Source: Planctomycetota bacterium
Lineage (GTDB): Bacteria > Planctomycetota > Phycisphaerae > WQYP01
Assembly: GCA_021826605.1 (NCBI GenBank)
Contig: JAKAZF010000211.1
Coordinates: forward strand, 1 to 5,868
Length of the DNA: 5,868 nucleotides
Direction of reading: 5' to 3'
Shown: positions 1-5,868 of the stretch, in pieces
Layout: each line of letters starts with the position of its first letter
Numbering within the stretch: position 1 is the first letter of the stretch
The notes under the pieces: generated by a model
The model's database searches: none
The model's input: the letters and a program-made list of their open reading frames with translations, nothing else
What the model was told of the DNA's origin: nothing
Made by a program: the position numbers and the translations under genes

Positions 1-2
1 CC

Positions 3-3000
3 GGCTTTCTCTTTGAGCATTTGCGTGTGCCGGTGCTGGAACCCGCCACGTCTCAGGAACTCAAGGATTGGGTGCCGCACGGTTTCGACCTGTCCGTAGC
101 CTCAAAATTGTACATTGGAATGATGGTCACCGTGGCGATCGCGGATGGCGGCGGCACTGTGGAATGCCGGCCCAATCATTGGCCGGCCATCAGTACCCAT
201 GATCGTATCGCCATTGAAACCGGAAAAATTCCCGTTGAAACTACCGTGTTACTGCCCCCCCGAAGCTGGCGGCAGGAACTGACGTTTGATGACCGCTTTG
301 CGGCTCTTTTATCTCGCTGTCGGCAATTGGGACTATCACGAATTCTCTATCCGATTGAACGCACCTGGCGTGGCGGCCGATCGCAAAAGGCCCCGGTGGG
401 ATTTATTTCTTCGGGGCCGTCGCACATGCTGCTGGTACATGCTCTGCAGGAAATGGGGTTGCTGGGACAGTTTCCCATGTTGAAGCTGGCCATCAGTTAT
501 CCGGTTGATACCACGCTGGTGAATCAACTCGCGGAAATGTGTGAACGTGTTATTGTCGTGGAAGAGCGACGAAGTTTTATAGAGCGGCAGGTGACAGATC
601 ATTTATCGCAGTTGCGCCAACTGGAGCCGGAAAATCCCGCCGTCAGCGCGCAAATCTGGGGCAAGGTATTTCCCAATAATCGCCCGGGCATTCCCGCAAC
701 GCGGGGATTGCATCCGTCTATTCTCATTGAACTGCTTACAGGCTTTCTGCGCGATACGCCCAACATACCGTACGAACTTTCCAACGGACGGCTGACCGAA
801 GAACTGGAAACCATCGCCATGGCCAACAGCTCCAAGGTGGATGTGGCCATTCGTACACCTGCGTATTGTCCGGGTTGCCCGCATCGTGACTCTTCCAGCG
901 CTTTATTGGAAATCCGTGGAAAGTTTCTTAATGCTCCCTACATGCAGCAACGCTACGGCAAGCCGCCCATGGATCTGGTGGCCCACGGCGACACCGGCTG
1001 CTACACCATGATGATGTTCGAGCCTAATAAGCCGCTGATGCACAATTACAGCGGCATGGGCCTGGGTGGAGCCACCGGCGGTGGAGTGGATCCGTTTATT
1101 ACCAATAAACAAATTGTGTTCATGGGTGATGGCACATTTTTTCATTCCGGGCAACTGGCCATTGGAAATTCCATCAATCAGGGACAGGATATAACCTACA
1201 TCATTCTGGAAAACGGCACCACCGCCATGACCGGCCATCAGCCCAACCCGACACTGCATGAGGATATTACCGGATCAACGGTTTTAGCCCATGATATTGA
1301 ACGCATCGTCCGCTCGCTGATTCCCGATGCCGCCGGTACGTTACGCATTAAAGGCAAAGACGGCCGCGATGAACCGCAGGCCCGTGTATTTCGCGTGAAC
1401 CCTGCCGAGCGCGATAAATATAAAGACCTGCTGGAATCGGTGATTCTGCAGGATGGCGTCAAGATCATCATCGCCGATAAAGAGTGCGGTATTACCTTCA
1501 ATCGCCGCAAGCACCGCGCGGAAGTGCAGGAGAAAAAAGAGCATGGCTTTATCCGTTCCAAAGCCTACATGAACATCACCGATGAAGTCTGTGAATACTG
1601 CCTGGAATGCACCAGCCAGACCGGTTGCCCCGCCCTGAAAGTTTCGCAGACCGATTACGGCCCGAAGATTCAAACGGACTTTACCACGTGCGTCAATGAT
1701 GGAGCCTGTTCACGTATCGACGCCTGTCCCAGTTTTGAGCAGGTGATTGTCACGCGCAAACGCCCGCCGCGCATGCCCGATGAAGTTGTGGACCTCACCG
1801 GAATGCCCGAACCCCCCATGATGAAAATGGGTGAACATTGGCGGTGCTATCTGGCGGGTGTGGGTGGAATGGGCATCGGCGTGGCGGGCGAAATTCTGGT
1901 GCGTGCGGGCCATAAAGAAGGCTACCAGATTGCATTTGTGGATAAAAAGGGTCTGGCCATTCGTAATGGCGGCGTGTTCAGCCAGTTGCTTTTCGCGCGC
2001 CAAAGCGTGCAGGGATCAGCCATTACACCCTATGGCAAGGCGGACCTGCTTATTGGCGTGGATGTCTTGGAGGCCGCGCGGGCCATTTCACCGAAGGACA
2101 ATCTGCGTGTGGCTTCTCCAAAATATACGCGCGCAGTCATTAACACCGGAAAAACCCCCACCATTCTGACCTTGCTGGGGCGCGAAGATTTTTCCCCTGA
2201 ACAACTTGCGGAAATGATTAAAGCCCAGTGCCGGCCGGGGCAGTTCTTCAGCTTTAACGTGGGTGATTTGTGCGAGCGCCTGCTGGATTCCAAACTTTAT
2301 GCCAACATTATGATGCTGGGCGTGGCCTATCAGTTGGGGTTCATTCCCGTTTCTTATAAGAGCATTACCTGGGCCATTCGCCATGCCGTGCGTCGTGAAT
2401 TTGAACGCAATTATCGCGCCTTTAACATTGGCCGGAAAATTGTCCTGCGGCCCGACCTGTTTGGGGTTGCGGCTCCGCGGGAAGTGGAAACCGTGGAGCA
2501 GGCCATTGAACGCAAGGCCAATATTCTAATGGTCAGTTCCATCTGGGGCAAGCGCAACGCCGATGAATATCGCCGGATATGCCGCGAAACGCTCCAGCAA
2601 ATGCCTCTTCTGGAAGACGGTATTAAACGTGATTATGTCATCCGCCTGTTTGACGCCATTCAATGGGGCGCGTTGCCTTATGCCCGCGGGTATGCTTCGC
2701 GTGTGGTGAAAACGTATCAGCAGGATAACGCCGCGCGAAGTTTTGCCGTGACCCGTGCGGTAATCTGGAATCTGGCGAAAGTAATGATGATTAAAGACGA
2801 AGTATACGTTGCCATGATGTATACGAGTCCGGAAAAATATCGCCGCGATCGCCGCCGGTATAATGTGAATCCGGCCAATGGGGACAGAATTAAATATGTC
2901 CATTTGAACCGGCCTGAATTTGATATCGCCGGCTTTAAACTTCGCTTCCATTTCAAAGGCTATGACTGGCAGATGCGCGTGTTGCGCCACTGCCGGTGGC

Positions 3001-3302
3001 TGCGCACACTGATGCCCGCCTGGCATGCCCGTGAAAAAGCTTTCCGCGAATGGTACACCCGCCTGGTGGATACCTGTGAGTTGCACGAGCCGTGGCTTTA
3101 TAACCTGTGGCTGGATATTCTCACAGCGCCGGAATCGGTTACCGGTTTTCGGGAAGTCCGTTATCCCAAAATGGACGCGGCCCAAAGCCGGGTAAAGGAA
3201 CTGCAGGCCGCTATTTCCGCCGGCAAGGCCGATAGCCGCTTCCGTTCGCCCGCCCGGTCGGTCAGCTTAACGAGTCAGGTAATAGGAACCTTCCGCGGAT
3301 AA
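3..3302 (+). CDS. Fused indolepyruvate/2-oxoacid:ferredoxin oxidoreductase, 5' end outside window
   Basis: Thiamine-diphosphate enzyme predicted to oxidatively decarboxylate aryl-pyruvates (indolepyruvate type) to acyl-CoA while reducing ferredoxin, in the cytoplasm. The frame is open to the left edge, so the TTG at 21 is an internal Leu; by family comparison about 150-200 N-terminal residues (most of the pyrimidine-binding domain) are missing. Numbered from that codon, I see: the end of the first domain ('VPVLEPAT', 'ADGGGTVE'); the IorA-type middle domain with CPGCPHR (283-289); a TPP/Mg site with HGDTGCY (322-328), GDGTFFHSG (369-377) and Asn398 in ENGTTAMTGHQ; a ferredoxin-like segment with Cys524/527/530/536 and Cys557/563/569; a gamma (IorB-like) domain from about 607 with GVGGMGIG and GLAIRNGG; and a C-terminal region from about 840 resembling DUF6537 of single-chain bacterial homologues. 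Archaeal enzymes split this into IorA and IorB; here alpha, ferredoxin and gamma parts are one chain. Family call is firm; exact substrate is inferred. Confidence 0.93.
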   Translation, partial: GFLFEHLRVPVLEPATSQELKDWVPHGFDLSVASKLYIGMMVTVAIADGGGTVECRPNHWPAISTHDRIAIETGKIPVETTVLLPPRSWRQELTFDDRFAALLSRCRQLGLSRILYPIERTWRGGRSQKAPVGFISSGPSHMLLVHALQEMGLLGQFPMLKLAISYPVDTTLVNQLAEMCERVIVVEERRSFIERQVTDHLSQLRQLEPENPAVSAQIWGKVFPNNRPGIPATRGLHPSILIELLTGFLRDTPNIPYELSNGRLTEELETIAMANSSKVDVAIRTPAYCPGCPHRDSSSALLEIRGKFLNAPYMQQRYGKPPMDLVAHGDTGCYTMMMFEPNKPLMHNYSGMGLGGATGGGVDPFITNKQIVFMGDGTFFHSGQLAIGNSINQGQDITYIILENGTTAMTGHQPNPTLHEDITGSTVLAHDIERIVRSLIPDAAGTLRIKGKDGRDEPQARVFRVNPAERDKYKDLLESVILQDGVKIIIADKECGITFNRRKHRAEVQEKKEHGFIRSKAYMNITDEVCEYCLECTSQTGCPALKVSQTDYGPKIQTDFTTCVNDGACSRIDACPSFEQVIVTRKRPPRMPDEVVDLTGMPEPPMMKMGEHWRCYLAGVGGMGIGVAGEILVRAGHKEGYQIAFVDKKGLAIRNGGVFSQLLFARQSVQGSAITPYGKADLLIGVDVLEAARAISPKDNLRVASPKYTRAVINTGKTPTILTLLGREDFSPEQLAEMIKAQCRPGQFFSFNVGDLCERLLDSKLYANIMMLGVAYQLGFIPVSYKSITWAIRHAVRREFERNYRAFNIGRKIVLRPDLFGVAAPREVETVEQAIERKANILMVSSIWGKRNADEYRRICRETLQQMPLLEDGIKRDYVIRLFDAIQWGALPYARGYASRVVKTYQQDNAARSFAVTRAVIWNLAKVMMIKDEVYVAMMYTSPEKYRRDRRRYNVNPANGDRIKYVHLNRPEFDIAGFKLRFHFKGYDWQMRVLRHCRWLRTLMPAWHAREKAFREWYTRLVDTCELHEPWLYNLWLDILTAPESVTGFREVRYPKMDAAQSRVKELQAAISAGKADSRFRSPARSVSLTSQVIGTFRG

Positions 3303-3343
3303 CCTGTCGCAGGCTAAAAACGAGCAGATAGTTAGGAGTTAGA

Positions 3344-3463
3344 ATGTGCTGGAAGCTGCGCTGCTGTTTTGTGGGCTGTCAGGCGGTGTTTACCAGGAAG
3401 GCGCAAAGACAGAAAGGACGGGCGGGGCATCGGGCAACGGGCTGCGGCCCGATAGAGAGGTGA
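3344..3463 (+). CDS. Possible 39-residue Cys-rich basic small protein (speculative)
   Basis: An ATG at 3344 is preceded by AGGAG (3334-3338) with a 5-base spacer and opens a 39-codon frame ending at TGA 3461-3463. The predicted peptide starts MCWKLRCCFVGCQAVFTRKA, has five cysteines in total and a basic second half, and contains no motif I recognise. It lies 41 bases after the oxidoreductase stop, so it could be read from the same transcript. The 7-bp inverted repeat at 3429-3453 falls inside it. A frame this short with a good ribosome binding site can arise by chance, so it is listed only as a candidate. Confidence 0.15.
   Translation: MCWKLRCCFVGCQAVFTRKAQRQKGRAGHRATGCGPIER
3429..3453. repeat. 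7-bp perfect inverted repeat (ATCGGGC / GCCCGAT)
   Basis: ATCGGGC (3429-3435) and GCCCGAT (3447-3453) are perfect inverted copies around an 11-base loop. A competing hairpin GGGC (3439-3442), TGCG loop, GCCC (3447-3450) uses the same right arm. No T run follows on the plus strand (GAGAGGTG comes next), so it is not a canonical intrinsic terminator. It could be an RNA structure downstream of the oxidoreductase gene or a small relic of a repeat; its role is unknown. Confidence 0.5.
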
Positions 3464-3601
3464 ATATAGAAAGTTGAGCAGTAGAGCAAATTTGGATGGC
3501 GCAGAAGAGCGGCTGTCGCCCCCATGGAGCGCCTTCTCCGGCGGCCGGTTAGAGCAGAGTCTGCCACGGAGCGATCATTTCCGAATCTGGGTAAAAATCG
3601 G

Positions 3602-3629
3602 TTGCATGTCAACGACAATCGACTATGAT
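3602..3629 (+). promoter_or_regulatory. Sigma70-type promoter of the DNA methyltransferase gene
   Basis: A -35 box TTGCAT (3602-3607) and a -10 box TATGAT (3624-3629) are separated by 16 bases; each is close to the housekeeping consensus. Transcription would begin near 3636, giving a leader of about 40 bases before the ATG at 3675 that includes the ribosome binding site. This supports 3675 rather than any of the starts between 3474 and 3636. Confidence 0.6.
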
Positions 3630-3632
3630 TGT
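3615..3632. promoter_or_regulatory. Inverted repeat over the -10 box, candidate operator
   Basis: ACAATC (3615-3620) and GATTGT (3627-3632) are perfect 6-bp inverted copies around GACTAT, 18 bp in total. The right half overlaps the -10 box TATGAT. A dyad in this position could let a bound protein block RNA polymerase and so autoregulate the methyltransferase. The binding protein is unknown, and there is no separate controller gene in the window. A 6-bp dyad can also occur by chance. Confidence 0.35.
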
Positions 3633-3660
3633 TCGTGTAAAGTTAGGCATGTGATGCGAC

Positions 3661-3665
3661 AGGAG
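3661..3665 (+). promoter_or_regulatory. Ribosome binding site deciding the methyltransferase start
   Basis: AGGAG lies 9 bases before the ATG at 3675. An in-frame ATG at 3654 is possible but has only TTAGG (3642-3646) in front of it, and it would add seven residues not typical of the family. The methyltransferase N-terminal motif starts about a dozen residues after the 3675 start, as expected. Confidence 0.6.
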
Positions 3666-3674
3666 AGTGGTTCA

Positions 3675-4589
3675 ATGGGTTTGAGAACACATAATGTTCC
3701 GCAAGCGTTTCCCTACCAGGGAAGCAAGCGCAGGCTCGCCCCAGTAATCATCAAGTATATCCCGGAATCGGCGCGTCGATTGGTCGAGCCTTTTGCCGGT
3801 TCAGCCGCTGTCTCCGTTGCGGCCGCCTTTGCGGGCAATGTAAACGAATTTTGGCTTAATGATGCCCATCGCGCGCTGATGGCGCTGTGGCAACGGATTA
3901 TTCACGACCCCGACGAACTCGCCGCCGCCTATATGGGCCTTTGGCAATCTCAGCATGGCCGCGAACGCGATTTCTACAATCAGGTAAGGTCAGACTTCAA
4001 CACTTCGCAGAAGCCGGAACTTTTACTGTTTCTCCTGGCGCGATGCGTGAAAGCCGCAATCCGGTACAACCGCCGGGGCGAATTCAACAACAGCCCCGAC
4101 CATCGCCGCAAGGGCATGATGCCCGGCACAATGAAGGACTCCCTGCGTCTGGTTGCTGAAGCTCTAGGTAGTGAGACAAAACTGACCTCCGTCGATTACA
4201 AAAAAGTTCTGGCCGAGGCGACCGTGACCGATTTTGTCTTCTTGGACCCTCCTTACCAAGGCGTTGGCGGGGGGCGTGACAACCGCTATATTTCGGGCGT
4301 TGATTTTGACGAATTCGTGTGCGAGCTGGAATCCTTGAAGGAGCGGGAGATCCCTTTTGCCGTCAGTTATGACGGACGAACCGGGGACAAGGTCCATGGC
4401 CACAAACTACCCGATCACCTGAACCTATACCACGCGGAGGTGTTGGTTGGCCGTTCCACGCAGGCTACACTCCTTGGACGCTCGGAGGAGACGTTTGAGT
4501 CAATCTACGTTTCCCGCCACCCCGACCCCACAGGTATGCCTGGCCGCCAATCGGTGAAAGGGGCACGTGAGGAATTGTTGTTTGCCTAG
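3675..4589 (+). CDS. Dam/D12-class N6-adenine DNA methyltransferase (type II modification enzyme)
   Basis: Transfers a methyl group from S-adenosylmethionine to N6 of adenine in a specific DNA site, protecting host DNA from the partner endonuclease. The 304-residue protein shows the alpha-class motif order: FPYQGSKRRLAP at 12-23 (motif X, the place of W.GGK in Dam), LVEPFAGSAAV at 36-46 (motif I, cofactor binding), WLND ending at Asp63 (motif II), a variable stretch at about 70-180 expected to contain target recognition, the catalytic DPPY at 191-194 (motif IV), and SYDGR at 231-235. Length and motif spacing are those of intact enzymes, with no frameshift. The start at 3675 is chosen from AGGAG at 3661 and the promoter at 3602-3629; an open extension to 3474 is rejected. 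It converges on the HNH endonuclease gene with 16 bases between stops. A solitary regulatory methylase is less likely given this neighbour. The recognition sequence cannot be read from the protein. Confidence 0.93.
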   Translation: MGLRTHNVPQAFPYQGSKRRLAPVIIKYIPESARRLVEPFAGSAAVSVAAAFAGNVNEFWLNDAHRALMALWQRIIHDPDELAAAYMGLWQSQHGRERDFYNQVRSDFNTSQKPELLLFLLARCVKAAIRYNRRGEFNNSPDHRRKGMMPGTMKDSLRLVAEALGSETKLTSVDYKKVLAEATVTDFVFLDPPYQGVGGGRDNRYISGVDFDEFVCELESLKEREIPFAVSYDGRTGDKVHGHKLPDHLNLYHAEVLVGRSTQATLLGRSEETFESIYVSRHPDPTGMPGRQSVKGAREELLFA

Positions 4590-4595
4590 TTACTC

Positions 4596-4624
4596 GGACA
4601 GGCTCCTAGCCAATTATATTGTCC
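4596..4624. terminator. Nested hairpin between convergent R-M genes, weak terminator candidate
   Basis: GGACA (4596-4600) pairs with TGTCC (4620-4624), and directly inside it GGCT (4601-4604) pairs with AGCC (4608-4611) across a 3-base loop, leaving an AT-rich bulge AATTATAT on one side. It begins 6 bases after the methyltransferase stop and overlaps the last codons of the endonuclease gene. There is no U run on either strand, so it is not a classical intrinsic terminator; a structure that slows or ends both convergent transcripts is possible. Confidence 0.25.
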
Positions 4625-5325
4625 CGCAACGTCTGTTTGATAAATAGTGGAAGGCTCGTGTCCTGTCGTCGCGCCAGTTCCAGCAGTACCTCGTAATCTT
4701 GGACTTCATCTTCCAGCCAGATGACTTCGACCCGCCGGCACTTCTCCATGGCGATATGATCATAGCTCTTCGGTGATGCCCAAAAGCATCGCCTGCACAC
4801 CGCAGGGTTCCTCTGTTTAAGCCAATTCTCACAATGCTCACAGGACCAGCTTTTTTGTCGTTGGATGGGTAGTGATATCAACATGAAATCACCGGGGTTG
4901 TCCTCAGGAATGCCCGTATCTCCGGATATCTGATAAGGTACGCGATGGTCGACTGAAAGATAGCGCGATTCAAAACGCTCTCCAGTAACCGCGCAACAGC
5001 CATCCTGCTCTTGCAGCAATTTTTGCTTAAATGCTTTTGAAAATACTTTCCTTCCCCCGAACTTATTCTCCTGAACGTCATCAGGGTTCCCAAATCGATA
5101 GAGCGCCACGCTCCGCCCGTCCGGACCCTTGATGCGGTCCGTTACCAGCGGGATGCCTTGTTCCCGCACATCGCGGGCCGCCCGGGGCGGATGGTTGTAC
5201 CCATATTTGTCCTTCAGTTCCTGGCTGGTTACGAATCCATGTTTAATGATATGGTTGATTACCGCCAATGGACGCTTGCCCCGAACTTTACTCAATTGTT
5301 TTAGAATTCTCGGATCAATGTTCAT
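4606..5325 (-). CDS. Winged-helix HNH endonuclease, putative type II restriction enzyme
   Basis: Predicted to cut DNA at the site modified by the convergent methyltransferase. The 239-residue protein has a helix-turn-helix/winged-helix-like N-terminus (about 17-78: 'VTSQELKDKYGYN' then a 'DGRSVALYRF' wing), likely the DNA-reading part. It is followed by an HNH (beta-beta-alpha metal) nuclease region: CAVTGE (111-116) on the first strand, VDHRVPY (125-131) with His127 as probable general base, then DFMLIS and a helix with Gln155-Lys158. A zinc knuckle follows, Cys162/165 and Cys177/180 (CX2C-X11-CX2C). The ATG at 5325 is the only plausible upstream start because an in-frame stop lies four codons before it. 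No Shine-Dalgarno sequence is seen (CCTCTCGGC precedes the ATG), suggesting weak translation, useful for a restriction enzyme. The exact metal-ligand set is uncertain. A homing-type or McrA-like nuclease is the main alternative, but the adjacent methylase favours restriction. Confidence 0.82.
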   Translation of the reverse strand: MNIDPRILKQLSKVRGKRPLAVINHIIKHGFVTSQELKDKYGYNHPPRAARDVREQGIPLVTDRIKGPDGRSVALYRFGNPDDVQENKFGGRKVFSKAFKQKLLQEQDGCCAVTGERFESRYLSVDHRVPYQISGDTGIPEDNPGDFMLISLPIQRQKSWSCEHCENWLKQRNPAVCRRCFWASPKSYDHIAMEKCRRVEVIWLEDEVQDYEVLLELARRQDTSLPLFIKQTLRDNIIG

Positions 5326-5439
5326 GCCGAGAGGTTAACCGGTATTGGGGGATCTTCCAATGCAGTTGTCCGGTTTCGGCACCTTTGGCGTCCGGCGGTT
5401 ATTTGCCTCAGGCTTTTTGACACTCGCACTTTTCCTTAT
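5326..5439. other. Short intergenic region upstream of the endonuclease gene
   Basis: These 114 bases separate the stop of the partial minus-strand gene from the endonuclease start. I see no good -35/-10 pair on the minus strand and no strong terminator. GCCTCAGGC followed by five T (5405-5418, plus strand) has only a 3-4-bp stem and no plus-strand gene in front of it. A small inverted repeat, ATTGG (5344-5348) and CCAAT (5357-5361), lies 18 bases before the start codon and could be an operator or chance. The endonuclease may be read partly by read-through from the upstream co-directional gene. Confidence 0.4.
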
Positions 5440-5868
5440 TTAACGCGGGATCGGCAGGTTTTTGAAATTGAAGGGGACTTTTGTGAGGATGGTGCGGGTG
5501 AAGAATTTTATGGTGGCGCTTTGGGGCTTGGTGCCGGCAATATTCAATGTGTAACGGTAGGCTCCCCAGTTGCCTGCCACCGGGCCGCCGGTGTGGCTGG
5601 TAATGCGTAGTGGGTGGCCGGCGGAGTCGTACAGCGTGAATTCTTTACCTCCGAAAAGATGCTTGGCAAAACAGTGTTCGATTGGTACCTGCGCGAAGGC
5701 CAGCCAATGGCTGGTTTTGCCTTGGTAGGAGAAGCCCTGGGTCATACCAATATCCAGGCGAATTTTCCAGCCGCCGGGAATCTGTTGCAGCTTTGCAAAT
5801 TTCAGCGTCATGCCATCGTCGGTTAAGGCGGTGCGACCGATATGCAAATTTCTTAGATGCATGGTTTG
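5440..5868 (-). CDS. Unrecognised protein, C-terminal part only
   Basis: The frame runs to TAA at 5440-5442 and stays open to the right window edge: Gln and Thr codons precede the Met at 5862. That Met is therefore probably internal and the visible 142 residues are a C-terminal fragment. The sequence has no membrane span. It alternates short hydrophobic stretches with Gly/Asn turns ('IPGGWKIRLDIGM', 'KEFTLYDSAGHPLRI', 'WGAYRYTLNIAG'), which suggests a beta-rich domain. It ends with 'ATIKFFTRT..TKVPFNFKNLPIPR', an ending I associate, from memory, with secreted or periplasmic proteins of unknown function in Planctomycetota and relatives. No catalytic motif is visible. Codon frame and length of the open frame support a real gene; function is unknown. 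It lies upstream of, and in the same direction as, the endonuclease gene, 114 bases apart, with no evident functional link. Confidence 0.75.
   Translation of the reverse strand, partial: QTMHLRNLHIGRTALTDDGMTLKFAKLQQIPGGWKIRLDIGMTQGFSYQGKTSHWLAFAQVPIEHCFAKHLFGGKEFTLYDSAGHPLRITSHTGGPVAGNWGAYRYTLNIAGTKPQSATIKFFTRTILTKVPFNFKNLPIPR

Larger units (their letters stand above)
3303..3674. other. Intergenic region between oxidoreductase and methyltransferase genes
   Basis: A 372-base gap. Its left part begins right after the oxidoreductase stop with a 4-bp CCTG/CAGG hairpin (3303-3313) that lacks a T run, so I do not call a terminator. It then holds a short ORF with a good ribosome binding site (3344-3463), a 7-bp inverted repeat (3429-3453), and at the right end the promoter, inverted repeat and ribosome binding site of the methyltransferase gene, each listed separately. 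The methyltransferase frame is open leftwards to 3474, but that N-terminal extension resembles no methyltransferase sequence and lies upstream of the predicted transcription start. About 3464-3600 shows nothing I can name. No transposase remnant, tRNA or attachment site is recognisable. Confidence 0.6.

Noticed and set aside
2526..3185. Long minus-strand frame (219 residues) inside the oxidoreductase gene
   Set aside because: Antisense to a well-supported conserved coding region; explained by codon usage on the other strand.
3303..3320. CCTG-TCG-CAGG hairpin directly after the oxidoreductase stop as a terminator
   Set aside because: Stem of only 4 bp followed by CTAAAAA and not a T run on the coding strand.
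3331..3342. Direct repeat GTTAG-GA-GTTAG as a possible target-site duplication or attachment-site core
   Set aside because: Only 5 bp, adjacent copies, and no matching copy at the other side of the R-M cassette; no integrase or transposase in the window.
3379..3618. Minus-strand frame of 79 residues in the intergenic gap
   Set aside because: Low-complexity Arg-rich composition, no recognisable domain and no ribosome binding site considered convincing; it overlaps the likely promoter on the other strand.
3474..3674. In-frame upstream extension of the methyltransferase (67 extra residues from an alternative start at 3474)
   Set aside because: It spans the predicted promoter, has no methyltransferase-like sequence, and the ATG at 3675 has a better ribosome binding site.
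5405..5418. GCCTCAGGC plus T run as a plus-strand intrinsic terminator
   Set aside because: Stem is 3-4 bp with almost no loop and no plus-strand gene precedes it.
5614..5826. Plus-strand frame of 70 residues opposite the last partial gene
   Set aside because: Shadow of the minus-strand gene; no domain or ribosome binding site.

Overview
This window looks like a bacterial chromosome segment in which a small, complete-looking restriction-modification (R-M) cassette sits between two genes that run off the window edges. Region by region: (1) bases 3-3302, plus strand: the large 3' part of a fused indolepyruvate/2-oxoacid:ferredoxin oxidoreductase. (2) Bases 3303-3674: a 372-base gap holding a 7-bp inverted repeat, a very short ORF with a good ribosome binding site, and near its right end a strong sigma70-type promoter with an inverted repeat over its -10 box. 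(3) Bases 3675-4589, plus strand: an N6-adenine DNA methyltransferase of the Dam/D12 (alpha) class. (4) Bases 4606-5325, minus strand: a winged-helix plus HNH/zinc-knuckle protein, best read as the cognate type II restriction endonuclease. (5) Bases 5440-5868, minus strand: the C-terminal part of an unrecognised protein.

How the genes work together: the methyltransferase and the HNH protein converge tail to tail, with only 16 bases between their stop codons, and together make a plausible two-gene R-M system: modification protects host DNA and the endonuclease cuts unmodified incoming DNA. No controller (C) protein gene is visible. The methyltransferase has a near-consensus promoter and a good ribosome binding site. 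The endonuclease gene has neither that I can see, which fits a need for low or late endonuclease expression. The oxidoreductase is a separate metabolic gene (oxidative decarboxylation of aryl-pyruvates to acyl-CoA with ferredoxin reduction) with no evident functional link to the cassette.

Organism: mid-GC, bacterial. The single-chain oxidoreductase and the 'VPF.F.NLPIP'-type C-terminus of the last protein remind me of Planctomycetota/Verrucomicrobiota (PVC) genomes, but this is an impression and not a demonstrated assignment. No tRNA, rRNA, CRISPR array, transposase or integrase was found. The most notable points are the convergent R-M pair, the promoter/operator arrangement in front of the methyltransferase, and an Asp-for-Cys substitution in the second iron-sulfur motif of the oxidoreductase.
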